A program made the position numbers and the translations under genes. Below, in pieces: positions 1 through 9,224 of a stretch of 43,098 nt of DNA. The notes beneath the pieces were generated by a model. The model searched no databases. It was not told the DNA's origin and saw only the letters and a program-made list of their open reading frames with translations. The stretch's first letter is position 1. Each line of letters starts with the position of its first letter. The DNA lies in NCBI GenBank assembly GCA_009785555.1, contig WQWB01000007.1:1-43098 (forward strand), written 5' to 3'. This DNA comes from Defluviitaleaceae bacterium (GTDB lineage Bacteria > Bacillota > Clostridia > Lachnospirales > WRAX01).

Positions 1-636
1 AAAACTCTTAAATCCTTTTTTTGCTCTGATATACGATGACTTTGTGCGTACTGAGCTTAGGTGGCCGGATAGAGCTCCGACGCTGGCGGCTATGGACATG
101 CCATTGTCGTTTAGGATGCAGATGAAATTACGATCCTGATTTTGCCCAGCATGGTTCAACGCTTCGTATGCCATGCCGCCGGTCAAAGCCCCATCACCCA
201 CGACGGCGACGACGCTGTGCCGATCGTTAGCCAGGTCCCGCGCACAGGCCAAACCCAGCGCGGCGGAGATGGCCGTGGATGCGTGCCCAGCGTCGAACGT
301 GTCATATTCACTTTCGGCGGATTTTGGGAAACCGGAGAGGCCGCCAGCTTTGCGTAGAGTGGAGAAAAGCCCGCGACGCCCGGTAAGAAGCTTGTGAGCG
401 TAACATTGGTGGCCGACGTCGTATACAATCTTATCCGTAGGTGTGTCGAAGACATAATGCAACGCGACGGTAAGTTCAATAACGCCGAGGTTTGACGACA
501 GATGCCCACCCGTCTCCGCGACGGAGTGTATCAAAAAATGCCTAAGTTCCTTGCACAGGGTTTTAAGCTCGTCCACCGTGAGTAGTTTCAGATCGTAGGG
601 GCTGTCAATATTATCAAGATATTTGTAATTGCTGTC
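1..636 (-). CDS. dxs: 1-deoxy-D-xylulose-5-phosphate synthase, N-terminal part (runs off window start)
   Basis: Minus-strand translation reads ...[30 protein letters not shown]..., then [66 protein letters not shown] motifs. No stop in the window, so absent from the ORF track. No ATG/GTG/TTG start at the expected N-terminus. Confidence 0.9.
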
Positions 637-801
637 TATGATAGTTCATTCCTTAATTATATATAGATTAATAATAGGTAACGCTTGCATCGCATAGGGT
701 TTGTGCTGCTAAGTGTTGAAATAATGCAACTAATGATTATAATGTCAGCCTCATGTTGATTCTATCTAGCTTGATATAATTCGAACGGTGTTATTTACAT
801 T

Positions 802-1692
802 CTACACAGATTGCGTCTTATTAATTGTTAGTATAGTGGATAATAGAATGGGTGATCCATCCTCATAAAGCTCGCTTAACAGCTGCTTTCCTGTGGATAA
901 TAAGGACTTCAAGTCATTCTCCGTTTTTTCCATTCCATACACAGACACGTAGGTATTTTTGCCGCTCGTTTCATCATTGCCGACGGGCTTGCCAAGCGTT
1001 GCCGCGTCGCCGGTAATATTTCCTATGTCATCCTTAATTTGGAATGCCAACCCTAAGTGTTCAAATGCTAAGGCGGATTTTTTAGCAAATTCTGTTTCTT
1101 CACCCGCAAGTACGGCGCCAGCGTATGCCGCGGCAGAAAAAAATGCGGCGGTTTTATGTTTGTGGATAAAGTGGAGTACTTCCGGTGCCGCCGGCTTATT
1201 TTCATAAAAAATATCTGCCGCCTGGCCAGGGATGACCCCGCCATGCCCGGCCGCATTGGAAATTGCAAAAGCGGCGGAGATGGTGCGTTTGCCCGGTTGG
1301 GCCATACAGGCCTTCAACATAACTTCGTGTGCAAGGTTAAGAAGCGCGTCTCCAGCCAAAATTGCCGTTGCCTCGCCAAACTGCGCGTGTACGGTTGGCT
1401 TGCCGCGGCGTGTGGCGGCATTGTCAAGCGCGGGCAGGTCATCGTGTACGAGAGAATATGCGTGCAGCATTTCAATGGCGGCTGCGAAGGGGATGGCGGG
1501 TGTCATATCGCTATCATAATTTTTGCTGGAAATAAAAGCATTCAGTAAAATAAGCGGCCTAACGCGCTTGCCACCCTGCAAAACGGCATATTCCATCGCG
1601 TCGTACAAATCGCCAGTATGTGGCTTGCGTGCGCCTTCTATGTAACCAAGCACTGCTTCGTCTATAAGCTCTATCAGTTTTTCGACGTACAT
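802..1692 (-). CDS. ispA: Polyprenyl synthetase (farnesyl/geranyl diphosphate synthase)
   Basis: LLNAF, HAYSLVHDDLPALDNAATRRGKPTVH and FQIKDDIGN aspartate-rich motifs; next to xseB and dxs. Confidence 0.93.
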   Translation of the reverse strand: MYVEKLIELIDEAVLGYIEGARKPHTGDLYDAMEYAVLQGGKRVRPLILLNAFISSKNYDSDMTPAIPFAAAIEMLHAYSLVHDDLPALDNAATRRGKPTVHAQFGEATAILAGDALLNLAHEVMLKACMAQPGKRTISAAFAISNAAGHGGVIPGQAADIFYENKPAAPEVLHFIHKHKTAAFFSAAAYAGAVLAGEETEFAKKSALAFEHLGLAFQIKDDIGNITGDAATLGKPVGNDETSGKNTYVSVYGMEKTENDLKSLLSTGKQLLSELYEDGSPILLSTILTINKTQSV

Positions 1693-1877
1693 ACGGAAAT
1701 CTCCTCAACTTCTTGTTTTGCGGCATCCAAAGCTTCGGCGCATTCCGCGCAGATTATTATACCTTCCTTGTACAATTTCATGGCGGCGGAAAGATCCGTA
1801 TCCGAATTTTCCATTTGTTCAGCGATTTCCTCAAGCCTTATCAAATTTTCTTCCAATGATTTCTTTTTTTTAGGCAA
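1674..1877 (-). CDS. xseB: Exodeoxyribonuclease VII small subunit
   Basis: 67 aa, SLEENLIRLEEIAEQMENSDTDLSAAMKLYKEGI typical XseB; overlaps ispA start and follows xseA. Confidence 0.93.
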   Translation of the reverse strand: MPKKKKSLEENLIRLEEIAEQMENSDTDLSAAMKLYKEGIIICAECAEALDAAKQEVEEISVCTSKN

Positions 1878-1888
1878 TTTTTACTCCT

Positions 1889-3019
1889 TTAATCTTTTGA
1901 AGATATTTCCATAACCTCAGCAGTAATATCTCCATCTGTTAATTGTATATTTACAATGTCACTTATTTGTATGTCTTTTGTAGATATAACGTTTTTATCA
2001 TAACGAGACAGGACGGCGTACCCGCGCTTTAAAATATTGTGCGGCGCGAGGTTGGAAAGAATACGCAGGCTGTGCGCTAGGCGTACATCGGCGTAGTTGA
2101 TGCGCCTGTCTAATATATTACGCATATAGTTTGTAAGGCTTGTAAGCCTGTCGCCATAATATTCAATTTTATCGTCCAAAATACTTTTGAGTAATTTTTG
2201 GCTGCTGTGGATGATTCTTAAAATATCGGCTAACTCTGGCACGCATATCTCCGCTGCTGCGGATGGTGTGGGCGCGCGCAGGTCGGCCGCGAGGTCGCAT
2301 AGGGTATAGTCCGTTTCGTGCCCGACGGCGGATATTATAGGTATTCTTGATGCCGCTACGGCTCGGACAACGACTTCCTCGTTAAACGCCCATAAATCCT
2401 CGGCAGAGCCGCCGCCCCGGCCAACTATAATGACGTCGCAATTGCTTGAGGAATTTAATAGTTCGATAGCCTCCGCAATTTCACGCGGGGCGTCTTGCCC
2501 CTGTACGGTGGCGTGGGCAAGCAAGAGCCCTACACTTGGGTTGCGCCGCCCGGCAACGTTTATAATGTCTTGCAATGCCGCCCCGGCGCGGGACGTTACA
2601 ATGCCTATCCGTACAGGGAATCGCGGAAGCTCACTTTTGCGAGTAATATCAAAAAGACCTTCTTCGGCAAGCCTTCCCTTAAGTATTTCATATGCCATAT
2701 GCCGCGCGCCTAGGCCTACGGGGCGCATCATTTGCACGTAGAGTTGGCAGGACGCGGTTTTTTCGTAAATGGATACGCGCCCATATGCCGTGACCTTTAC
2801 GCCGTTTCTCGGCTCAAATTCAAGTTCCGCCGCGTCACCCTTAAACATAACGGCGTTTATGGATGAGCTTTCGTCCTTAAAAGTGAAGTAGATATGGCCA
2901 CTGGGGTGGGTTTTGTAGTTGGAAACTTCTCCTTCAATAAAAAAGCCGGAGACAAAGACATCGTTATCAAGGAGGGTTTTGACGTAATTATTTATCTGTG
3001 TTATTGTGTAGGTTTTCAT
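1889..3019 (-). CDS. xseA: Exodeoxyribonuclease VII large subunit
   Basis: OB-fold N-terminus, GRGGGSAEDLWAFNEE and SAVGHETDYTLCDLAADLRAPTPSAAAE motifs. Confidence 0.96.
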   Translation of the reverse strand: MKTYTITQINNYVKTLLDNDVFVSGFFIEGEVSNYKTHPSGHIYFTFKDESSSINAVMFKGDAAELEFEPRNGVKVTAYGRVSIYEKTASCQLYVQMMRPVGLGARHMAYEILKGRLAEEGLFDITRKSELPRFPVRIGIVTSRAGAALQDIINVAGRRNPSVGLLLAHATVQGQDAPREIAEAIELLNSSSNCDVIIVGRGGGSAEDLWAFNEEVVVRAVAASRIPIISAVGHETDYTLCDLAADLRAPTPSAAAEICVPELADILRIIHSSQKLLKSILDDKIEYYGDRLTSLTNYMRNILDRRINYADVRLAHSLRILSNLAPHNILKRGYAVLSRYDKNVISTKDIQISDIVNIQLTDGDITAEVMEISSKD

Positions 3020-3491
3020 ATTTTTTTATAACCTCGCCCAAAAGTCCGTTCACGAAGCGGGGCGAATCTCCGCCGCTGTATAGGCGTGATATCTCCACCG
3101 CCTCGTTTGCGGCAACGCGGTTTGGTATACTTTCATTGTAGATGATTTCGTAAATCGCGACGCGCAGTATTGCGAGGTCCGTAAGGATCAGCCTGTTAAA
3201 TTCCCATGCGCGCGTGACGGCGGATATTATTTTGTCGATCTCATCTAAATTATTGCAGACACCAAAAAAAGTATCCCTAACATAATGCTTTTCGGATGGG
3301 TGGGATGGCATCTCTAAATCTTCGTGCATAAAAATCTCATGCAGGAAATATGCCTCAAGCATCTCATCCGGCGTTATATCTAAAAAAGGTATTTGGAAAA
3401 CAAGGTTTACAGCGTGCCGCCTATCCCGGCGGCGTGCATTTGGTTTGGAATTTGGGTTAGAATTGGGTTTGGGTAACGGTTGCGAAGTCAC
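2988..3491 (-). CDS. nusB: Transcription antitermination protein NusB
   Basis: RRHAVNLVFQIPF N-terminus; LAILRVAIYEI, IPNRVAANEAVEISRLYSGGDSPRFVNGLLGEV. Confidence 0.93.
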   Translation of the reverse strand: MTSQPLPKPNSNPNSKPNARRRDRRHAVNLVFQIPFLDITPDEMLEAYFLHEIFMHEDLEMPSHPSEKHYVRDTFFGVCNNLDEIDKIISAVTRAWEFNRLILTDLAILRVAIYEIIYNESIPNRVAANEAVEISRLYSGGDSPRFVNGLLGEVIKKYENLHNNTDK

Positions 3492-3847
3492 TAGGCTTTA
3501 CCTCGCATGCTCGTTCCGCCGCCAAGGCCGATAACGCTGATGTCCACGGCCGCAACGATGATGCCCGTCATATTTTCTATGGCGGCCTTAACCTTTTGCT
3601 GCGCTTCGCGGGTTACGTCGGCGATGCGTGCGCCCTGCTTAACAGCTAGCCCGAGGGCCGCGTAAATCTTGCCGCCATCGATGGATATCTTAACGGTTTT
3701 GCCGATGTTCCGCCGTGTCTTTGCATCCGAAATATCGGCCGGTGTTATGCCGTCCACTTCCTGTGCGGCTGTGCCGGCTATCATGGCAATTACCTCTTCG
3801 GAAATTGTGACGGTGCCGTTTGTAAAGGTTTGTTGGGATTCCGTCAT
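3491..3847 (-). CDS. Asp23/Gls24 family envelope stress response protein
   Basis: MTESQQTFTNGTVTISEEVIAMIAGTAAQEVDGI...; ATG at 3845-3847 with AAGGAGG 5 nt upstream; longer ORF-track start probably not used. Confidence 0.88.
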   Translation of the reverse strand: MTESQQTFTNGTVTISEEVIAMIAGTAAQEVDGITPADISDAKTRRNIGKTVKISIDGGKIYAALGLAVKQGARIADVTREAQQKVKAAIENMTGIIVAAVDISVIGLGGGTSMRGKA

Positions 3848-3852
3848 TAGTA

Positions 3853-3925
3853 CCTCCTTACAAGCCCACGAAATGAGCTGTTTGTCAGCCGACAATGAAA
3901 TGCTTAGCCGGCTATTTAATTTTCG
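3853..3925 (-). promoter_or_regulatory. Structured leader element copy A (two hairpins ending in an SD)
   Basis: Minus strand: AGCCGG...CGGCT stem, AGCTCA-TTTCG-TGGGCT stem, then AAGGAGG. About 75% similar to copy B at 40142-40211. Confidence 0.6.
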
Positions 3926-3950
3926 TATTGCATTATAGGCATTATAGGTT

Positions 3951-4991
3951 TTACCTTGCTCTAAATTCGGTCCATACTCTGTCCCACAACTGCTCCGCTT
4001 CCGCTCCCAAGGGGCGGAAATATTGCGCGTTTTGCCTAATATGCGGCGGGATGTTTACGGACAGGTTATTTATGAACCGTTCCGGCAAATGCGTAGTTGC
4101 AGCTTGGTTTGTGTTTCCGTAGTTGATTATCGACGATGCCTGCGCGGAAATCTCCGCCTCCAGTATAAAGTTTAGGAAAAGATAGGCGTTATCCAGGTTT
4201 GGTGCCTGCGCCGAGACGACGAAGCTGTCAACAAAGGTGGAGACTCCTTCTTCTGGAAAGACGAAACGCACCGTCGGTACGGCGTTCATCGCGGCGGTGA
4301 TCTGCGAGCCGTACATAAAGCCGACGGCCGCGTCTCCGGAAATTATGCTCCTGTGTGGAAAATCGGAGTTGAAGGCGATGATGTTCGGCTTTAGGCTCAA
4401 CAGTTCCACGCGCACGCGCTCAAGTACGGCTGGATCGGTTGTGTTTACGCATTCGCCGAGCATTAGGAGTGTCATACCCATTATATCACGGATATCGTCT
4501 AAAAGCACTACTTTTCCGCGCAAATCCTCACGCCATAAACAGCGAAGGCTCACTATAGAGTCAACTAATGCGGAATTATATACAATCAGCGGCGAACCGG
4601 TGGAGTAAGGGATGGAGTACAGGTTGTACGGGTCAAAGTAAAGCCCAGTGTACATTACGCAGATATTTGCCATGTTAGGGATCCGCGTATGGTCCAATCT
4701 GTGCAGCATTCCGCCAATGTCAATCATTCTGTAAATCATATAATCCGAGCAGAGGATGATGTCGAACTGGTCGCGTCTGTGCTCAAACGCGGCGAACATT
4801 TCTTCGTTGGATGAAAAGCTTGCGTATATTACACGTACGCCCGTCCGCAGCTCAAACTCCGCGATGACGGCGGCGGGTACGTAGTCCTCCCAAGTAAAAA
4901 TAATCAGCACATCGTCGTCACCGCGTCGGCAGGCCGTGGCCAGCAGCAGTGCGGTGAGAAGCAATGCGAAAGAGAATATTTTTCTTGTCAA
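3951..4991 (-). CDS. potD: Spermidine/putrescine ABC transporter substrate-binding protein
   Basis: Signal/lipobox-like N-terminus (LLATAC), FTWEDYVP, YNLYSIPYSTGSPLIVYN; follows PotB/PotC permeases; TTG start after GGAGG. Confidence 0.88.
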   Translation of the reverse strand: MTRKIFSFALLLTALLLATACRRGDDDVLIIFTWEDYVPAAVIAEFELRTGVRVIYASFSSNEEMFAAFEHRRDQFDIILCSDYMIYRMIDIGGMLHRLDHTRIPNMANICVMYTGLYFDPYNLYSIPYSTGSPLIVYNSALVDSIVSLRCLWREDLRGKVVLLDDIRDIMGMTLLMLGECVNTTDPAVLERVRVELLSLKPNIIAFNSDFPHRSIISGDAAVGFMYGSQITAAMNAVPTVRFVFPEEGVSTFVDSFVVSAQAPNLDNAYLFLNFILEAEISAQASSIINYGNTNQAATTHLPERFINNLSVNIPPHIRQNAQYFRPLGAEAEQLWDRVWTEFRAR

Positions 4992-5191
4992 GGTTCAGCC
5001 TCCAAATTTATCTATTCTTTAATCAAATTTGCGAAAACTTCTGTATGAATCAACGCTTAGGTTGTGGAATGTCACGGATGTGATCTCATCATCGTATATG
5101 TCGTGATAATCCAATTTCAATGTGCTTTCGTTTAATAAATATACTTCGATGGATTCGTCCGGTATGCTAACTAGCTCTTAATTTTTCTTTG

Positions 5192-6034
5192 CTACTCATT
5201 CTTTTTTACCCTCATCAGAAAAAACCCAACCGCAGCAAATCCAAACATCGCGACGATCATCAGTGCGGATAGGGCATTTACCTCCGGCGTCGTGCCGATC
5301 CTCATTAGGGAAAAGAGGCGCACCGGGAAGGTTATGCTGTCCGGCGCGGATAAAAGTGAAGACATGACAACAGAATCAAGTGACATCGCCGCCGATATAA
5401 GCGCACCTGTCGTAACAGCTGGCAAGATGCTTGGTAACGTTACGGCGAAGAATGTGCGGCATGCCCCTGCGCCAAGGTCCCGTGCCGCGTCGATTAGCGC
5501 TGGGTCTAGTTTTTTAAGGCGTATGCTGACGAAAATATAAATATACGGTATGCAGAATGTGGTGTGTGCAAGAGCGATGGCCAAAATTCCAAAGTTCACG
5601 GGCATTGCCGTGAAAAATAGGAGTAAACCCGTACCTAGTATAATTTCCGGCAAAATTAACGGTGTGAAGATCAGTGCGCTTATTGATCGTTTTACAAATT
5701 TTCCGCAACGTGCGGCAGCTACAGCTCCAAATGTGCCAAGAACAACGGAAATACAGACGGCAAGCATGGTTACGCGTACGCTGTTTGCCACCGAATCCAA
5801 CAATCGCCGATTGGCGAAAAGCGTTCGGTACCAGCCTGTAGTAAAGCCGCCCCAAACCGCATCCGTTTCCGAATAATTAAAACTATACACTATTATAACC
5901 GCAATCGGCAAGTAAAGCAATAGCATTATCAGAGTTATATAACAATTTCTTGAATTTTTTGCAGTCACCGTATCACCTGCCGTCAACTTGTTTTTTTCGT
6001 CTGCTTCGCGGTAGAAATAAAAAAAATGAGACAA
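5192..6034 (-). CDS. potC: Spermidine/putrescine ABC transporter permease PotC (start may be internal)
   Basis: Binding-protein-dependent permease; AARDLGAGACRTFFAVTLPSILPAV EAA-loop motif; overlaps potB. Confidence 0.88.
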   Translation of the reverse strand: MSHFFYFYREADEKNKLTAGDTVTAKNSRNCYITLIMLLLYLPIAVIIVYSFNYSETDAVWGGFTTGWYRTLFANRRLLDSVANSVRVTMLAVCISVVLGTFGAVAAARCGKFVKRSISALIFTPLILPEIILGTGLLLFFTAMPVNFGILAIALAHTTFCIPYIYIFVSIRLKKLDPALIDAARDLGAGACRTFFAVTLPSILPAVTTGALISAAMSLDSVVMSSLLSAPDSITFPVRLFSLMRIGTTPEVNALSALMIVAMFGFAAVGFFLMRVKKNE

Positions 6035-6854
6035 TAATAACCGAAAAAATAAGCAGTATCATCGCTAAAGCCGCGCCAAAGGGGTGGTTATTGCCGTGCC
6101 CGGCCATTTGGCTATGCAGGAGGTTGCCAAGCGTCATTCGCAATCCGCCGCCTATAGTGTCGCTTATGAAGAAAAGCCCTGTAACAGGGATAAAAACCAA
6201 CGCGAAACCTGCAAGTATGCCGTCTTTGCATAACGGCAAAGTTACTTGCAAAAACGTGCGTATGTGTCCTGCTCCAAGATCACGTGCGGCATCTCGAAGA
6301 GTAGGCGCGATACTTTCCGCCGCAACGTATATGGGTAAAATCATAAACGGTAGAAACATGTATACGGTAACGAATACGGTTGCGGGTAAGTTAAACAAAT
6401 ACCGCGTTGTGCCGTCGCTTAATCCAATTAGCATTAAAAACCGGTTTAAAATACCATTTGTCTGGAGAATTATCATCCAGCCGTTTGTTCGGATCAAAGA
6501 TGACGTCCAAAAAACGAAAAGCGCAAAGAGTATAACCACATTCTGCGATCGCCGCTTCAGTGATGCGACGAAGAACGCAAACGGTGCGCCGATGAGGAAC
6601 GTGCCGGTGGATGCGAGTGACGCCACAATTAAACTTTCGCGGAAGATGGATAAGATAACCGGATCGAAAATGCGGTTGTAATTGACTGTTGTAAACGCAA
6701 ATAAAATCCGTCCGTGGTCATCGCGCGATAAAAAGCTGATAACGGCAATAAAAACCAGCGGAACACCGACTAAGGTAATTAAATAGAGAAGTATTGGTAA
6801 TACGGTTAGAAAGGCTTTTAGTCTATCAAACATAAATTTCCACACAAAACCCAT
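5973..6854 (-). CDS. potB: Spermidine/putrescine ABC transporter permease PotB
   Basis: Six-TM permease with DAARDLGAGHIRTFLQVTLPLCKDGILAG EAA motif, upstream of potC. Confidence 0.88.
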   Translation of the reverse strand: MGFVWKFMFDRLKAFLTVLPILLYLITLVGVPLVFIAVISFLSRDDHGRILFAFTTVNYNRIFDPVILSIFRESLIVASLASTGTFLIGAPFAFFVASLKRRSQNVVILFALFVFWTSSLIRTNGWMIILQTNGILNRFLMLIGLSDGTTRYLFNLPATVFVTVYMFLPFMILPIYVAAESIAPTLRDAARDLGAGHIRTFLQVTLPLCKDGILAGFALVFIPVTGLFFISDTIGGGLRMTLGNLLHSQMAGHGNNHPFGAALAMILLIFSVIIVSFFLFLPRSRRKKQVDGR

Positions 6855-6928
6855 GTTAAATTAATATATTCGATAATGAGGATAGCTGTGAATGGCATAT
6901 AATGGTTTAAAATAGCTTGAGGTATTTT

Positions 6929-7348
6929 ATGAGGTTTTATTACGGGGAACAGAATGTATTGCGTGCGTTGGATGAAGCGGAGTTTTGGAAGCACCAGGAG
7001 GCCGAACATACGGGGGTTATACCGCTTGTATTACCCAACTTAGAATATGATTACAAAGCCGCGCTGGAAGAATACGGCATAGAGTTTAACAAAATGTTGG
7101 CGGAGGTTACGAGGTATGTTGAAAGCGCGGTTCGTTCAAAAGGTATTGTTGGGCGTGTGATGAGGATGGAGATGCTGGATTTAATAAAACGGTGTGTTAA
7201 GCAAAGTAGCGAGTTTACGGAGTTTTTAGAAGATATGCTGCGTAACAGCTCGGCCGCCCGTGCAAGCGCGCCGTCGCAGGAATTGATAAACCATATGATT
7301 AGGGAGTCGAATTATTTTATTGGTATTGGGACGTTGATTATGTCTTAA
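6929..7348 (+). CDS. DUF2935-like protein
   Basis: Coding frame with EAEFWKHQEAEHTGVI motif reminiscent of DUF2935; ATG at 6929 preceded by GAGG. Confidence 0.5.
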   Translation: MRFYYGEQNVLRALDEAEFWKHQEAEHTGVIPLVLPNLEYDYKAALEEYGIEFNKMLAEVTRYVESAVRSKGIVGRVMRMEMLDLIKRCVKQSSEFTEFLEDMLRNSSAARASAPSQELINHMIRESNYFIGIGTLIMS

Positions 7349-7350
7349 TA

Positions 7351-7393
7351 AAACAAGCCGCTCTTGGGTATTAAGCAAGGGAGCGGCTTGTTT
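7351..7393. terminator. Bidirectional intrinsic terminator
   Basis: 13-bp perfect stem AAACAAGCCGCTC / GAGCGGCTTGTTT between convergent genes. Confidence 0.85.
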
Positions 7394-7413
7394 GAATTGA
7401 AAATTGAATTTTG

Positions 7414-8169
7414 TTATGGCTTTATCTTCTCCAAAACCTCCGGTAAAATCGCCGCCCATGCTTGCGTAACACCGCGTTCTTCAAGTATGCGTACGCAAAA
7501 CTCGTTTAGCCCGCCAGGTGTCATGTCCAGCGCGAGGTCGCGGAAGCTATTGGCTTCTTCGGCGCGTACGCATAATGCGCCGAAAAATGCGGCGGCGAAG
7601 TCCTTTGCTTTTTTGCCATCCATCCCATGCGCTTCGGCAAAGAGTGTAAGGCCGTTAAGCGTTTCGTAAAACGTGGACATAAGTGCGGTTATGGCCTGCA
7701 TGGTGCGTATTTCGTCCATATTCTTGGCAAAGACAATATTGCCGAGTGGGGTGAGCAGATTGTGCAGCCATCCGCACTCCGGGTACGCGGCGATTGGGCC
7801 GATGCGCTTTTCAACGAAGGGTAGCGGCACAACATGGTAGAAACCCTTAACCGCGCCGACGGCTGTCAGGATATCTTCCGGAGGGATGCTGGCCACGAGG
7901 TTAATGATCACGTGGTCATCCCTGAACGTCAAAGTGGGTAATGCTATGGCGACGGACGCGGCGTTCATGCTTATTATGATTACGTCCGAATTATCTAAAA
8001 CTTCTTGGTTAGACAGACATACCCGGCAATTACCGTATTTTTCGGCCAATGCGGCTGATTTTACCACGTTGCGCGGGGAGAGGAAGAAATCGTGCCGGTC
8101 ATCCAATCCGCAAAATCCTGTAACTACGCAGGTCGCAATTGTGCCAACCCCTAGTATGCCGATCTTCAT
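7414..8169 (-). CDS. Pyrroline-5-carboxylate reductase-like NAD(P)-binding protein
   Basis: MKIGILGVGTIATCVVTGF Rossmann start, VVPLPFVEKRIGP, DMTPGGLNEFCVRILEERG (P5CR C-terminal type). Confidence 0.75.
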   Translation of the reverse strand: MKIGILGVGTIATCVVTGFCGLDDRHDFFLSPRNVVKSAALAEKYGNCRVCLSNQEVLDNSDVIIISMNAASVAIALPTLTFRDDHVIINLVASIPPEDILTAVGAVKGFYHVVPLPFVEKRIGPIAAYPECGWLHNLLTPLGNIVFAKNMDEIRTMQAITALMSTFYETLNGLTLFAEAHGMDGKKAKDFAAAFFGALCVRAEEANSFRDLALDMTPGGLNEFCVRILEERGVTQAWAAILPEVLEKIKP

Positions 8170-9215
8170 AAACCAATCTCCACGTGTGCCTTACTGTCAG
8201 ACGAACGCGTAAACGCCGTCATAACTTCTAAAACATGGTAGGTTAAGTCAACACCGGCGCGCGGTTTGCGGCCGGCGCGTAAGGCGGCGGCCATCTCCGA
8301 CAGGCCAAGCCCGCGGCAGTTTGCGCTATGTTCGTACATTAATGGCATTTGCAAAAATTCACCCTGTTGTGGGCGGAACAAAAGTACAGGGCCGCCAAAA
8401 CCGTTTGGATCTGGCACGGTAAGTGTTCCTTCCGTGCCGTAGATTTCAATTATTGGTAAATTATGCGCCCTTACGTCAAACGAGGTAACCATCGTCGCCA
8501 CCGCGCCGCTTTCAAACGCCATTTGGCCGGTTACGTGCGTGGGCACTTCAACTTCCACAACTGTGCCGTATTTCTCCTTAGACGTAATGGTGCGTGTGGG
8601 ATGCGCCTTTGTAACCATGCCGCTTACGTTGCGTACGCGACCTAAAAGCTCCACTAGAGCGGTTATGTAGTACGGCCCCATATCTAGCATTGGGCCGCCG
8701 CCGAACTGGTAGTAAAAAGCTGGATCCGGGTGCCAATGCTCATGCCCGGGGCATGCCATAAAGGCCGTCGCGGAGACGGGGTGGCCGATAAAGCCGTCGT
8801 CTATCAGTTTTTTGCATGTTTGTATACCTGCGCCGAGGAAGGTGTCCGGTGCGCCCGCAATACATACGCCGTTTTTTGCGGCTGCGTCTCGCAGTTTTGT
8901 ACCCTCATCAAGCGTCGCTCCCAGCGGTTTTTCCGAATAAACGTGCTTGCCGGCGTTTATCGCTGCTACGGTAACGTCGAAATGCTCATACGGGCGGGTA
9001 AGATTGAGTACTATGTCTATCTCCGCGTCGGCGAAGATTTCGTGCATGTCCCTATATTTACGTACGTTATACTGCCGGGCCGCGTACTCAGCTTTTTCGT
9101 CTACGAGGTCGCAAACGCCGCGCACAGTGATGTTGCCAAACATTTCCGCGATATTCGTCAAATAAATGCCGCTGATCGCACCGCATCCTACGATGCCTAT
9201 ATTTGCTGGTTTCAT
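8166..9215 (-). CDS. Gfo/Idh/MocA family oxidoreductase
   Basis: NIGIVGCGAISGIYLTNI; NLTRPYEHFDVTVAAINAGKHVYSEKPLG; GGGPMLDMGPYYI. Confidence 0.92.
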   Translation of the reverse strand: MKPANIGIVGCGAISGIYLTNIAEMFGNITVRGVCDLVDEKAEYAARQYNVRKYRDMHEIFADAEIDIVLNLTRPYEHFDVTVAAINAGKHVYSEKPLGATLDEGTKLRDAAAKNGVCIAGAPDTFLGAGIQTCKKLIDDGFIGHPVSATAFMACPGHEHWHPDPAFYYQFGGGPMLDMGPYYITALVELLGRVRNVSGMVTKAHPTRTITSKEKYGTVVEVEVPTHVTGQMAFESGAVATMVTSFDVRAHNLPIIEIYGTEGTLTVPDPNGFGGPVLLFRPQQGEFLQMPLMYEHSANCRGLGLSEMAAALRAGRKPRAGVDLTYHVLEVMTAFTRSSDSKAHVEIGL

Positions 9216-9224
9216 AAAATCCCC

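Noticed and set aside
183-509. 108-aa minus ORF at window start
   Set aside because: Out-of-frame with the dxs reading frame on the same strand, which has strong family motifs.
1156-1548. 130-aa + ORF over ispA
   Set aside because: Antisense to a well-supported prenyl synthase gene.
5950-6681. 243-aa + strand ORF opposite potB/potC
   Set aside because: Antisense shadow of clearly coding permease frames; low-complexity basic translation, no RBS context.
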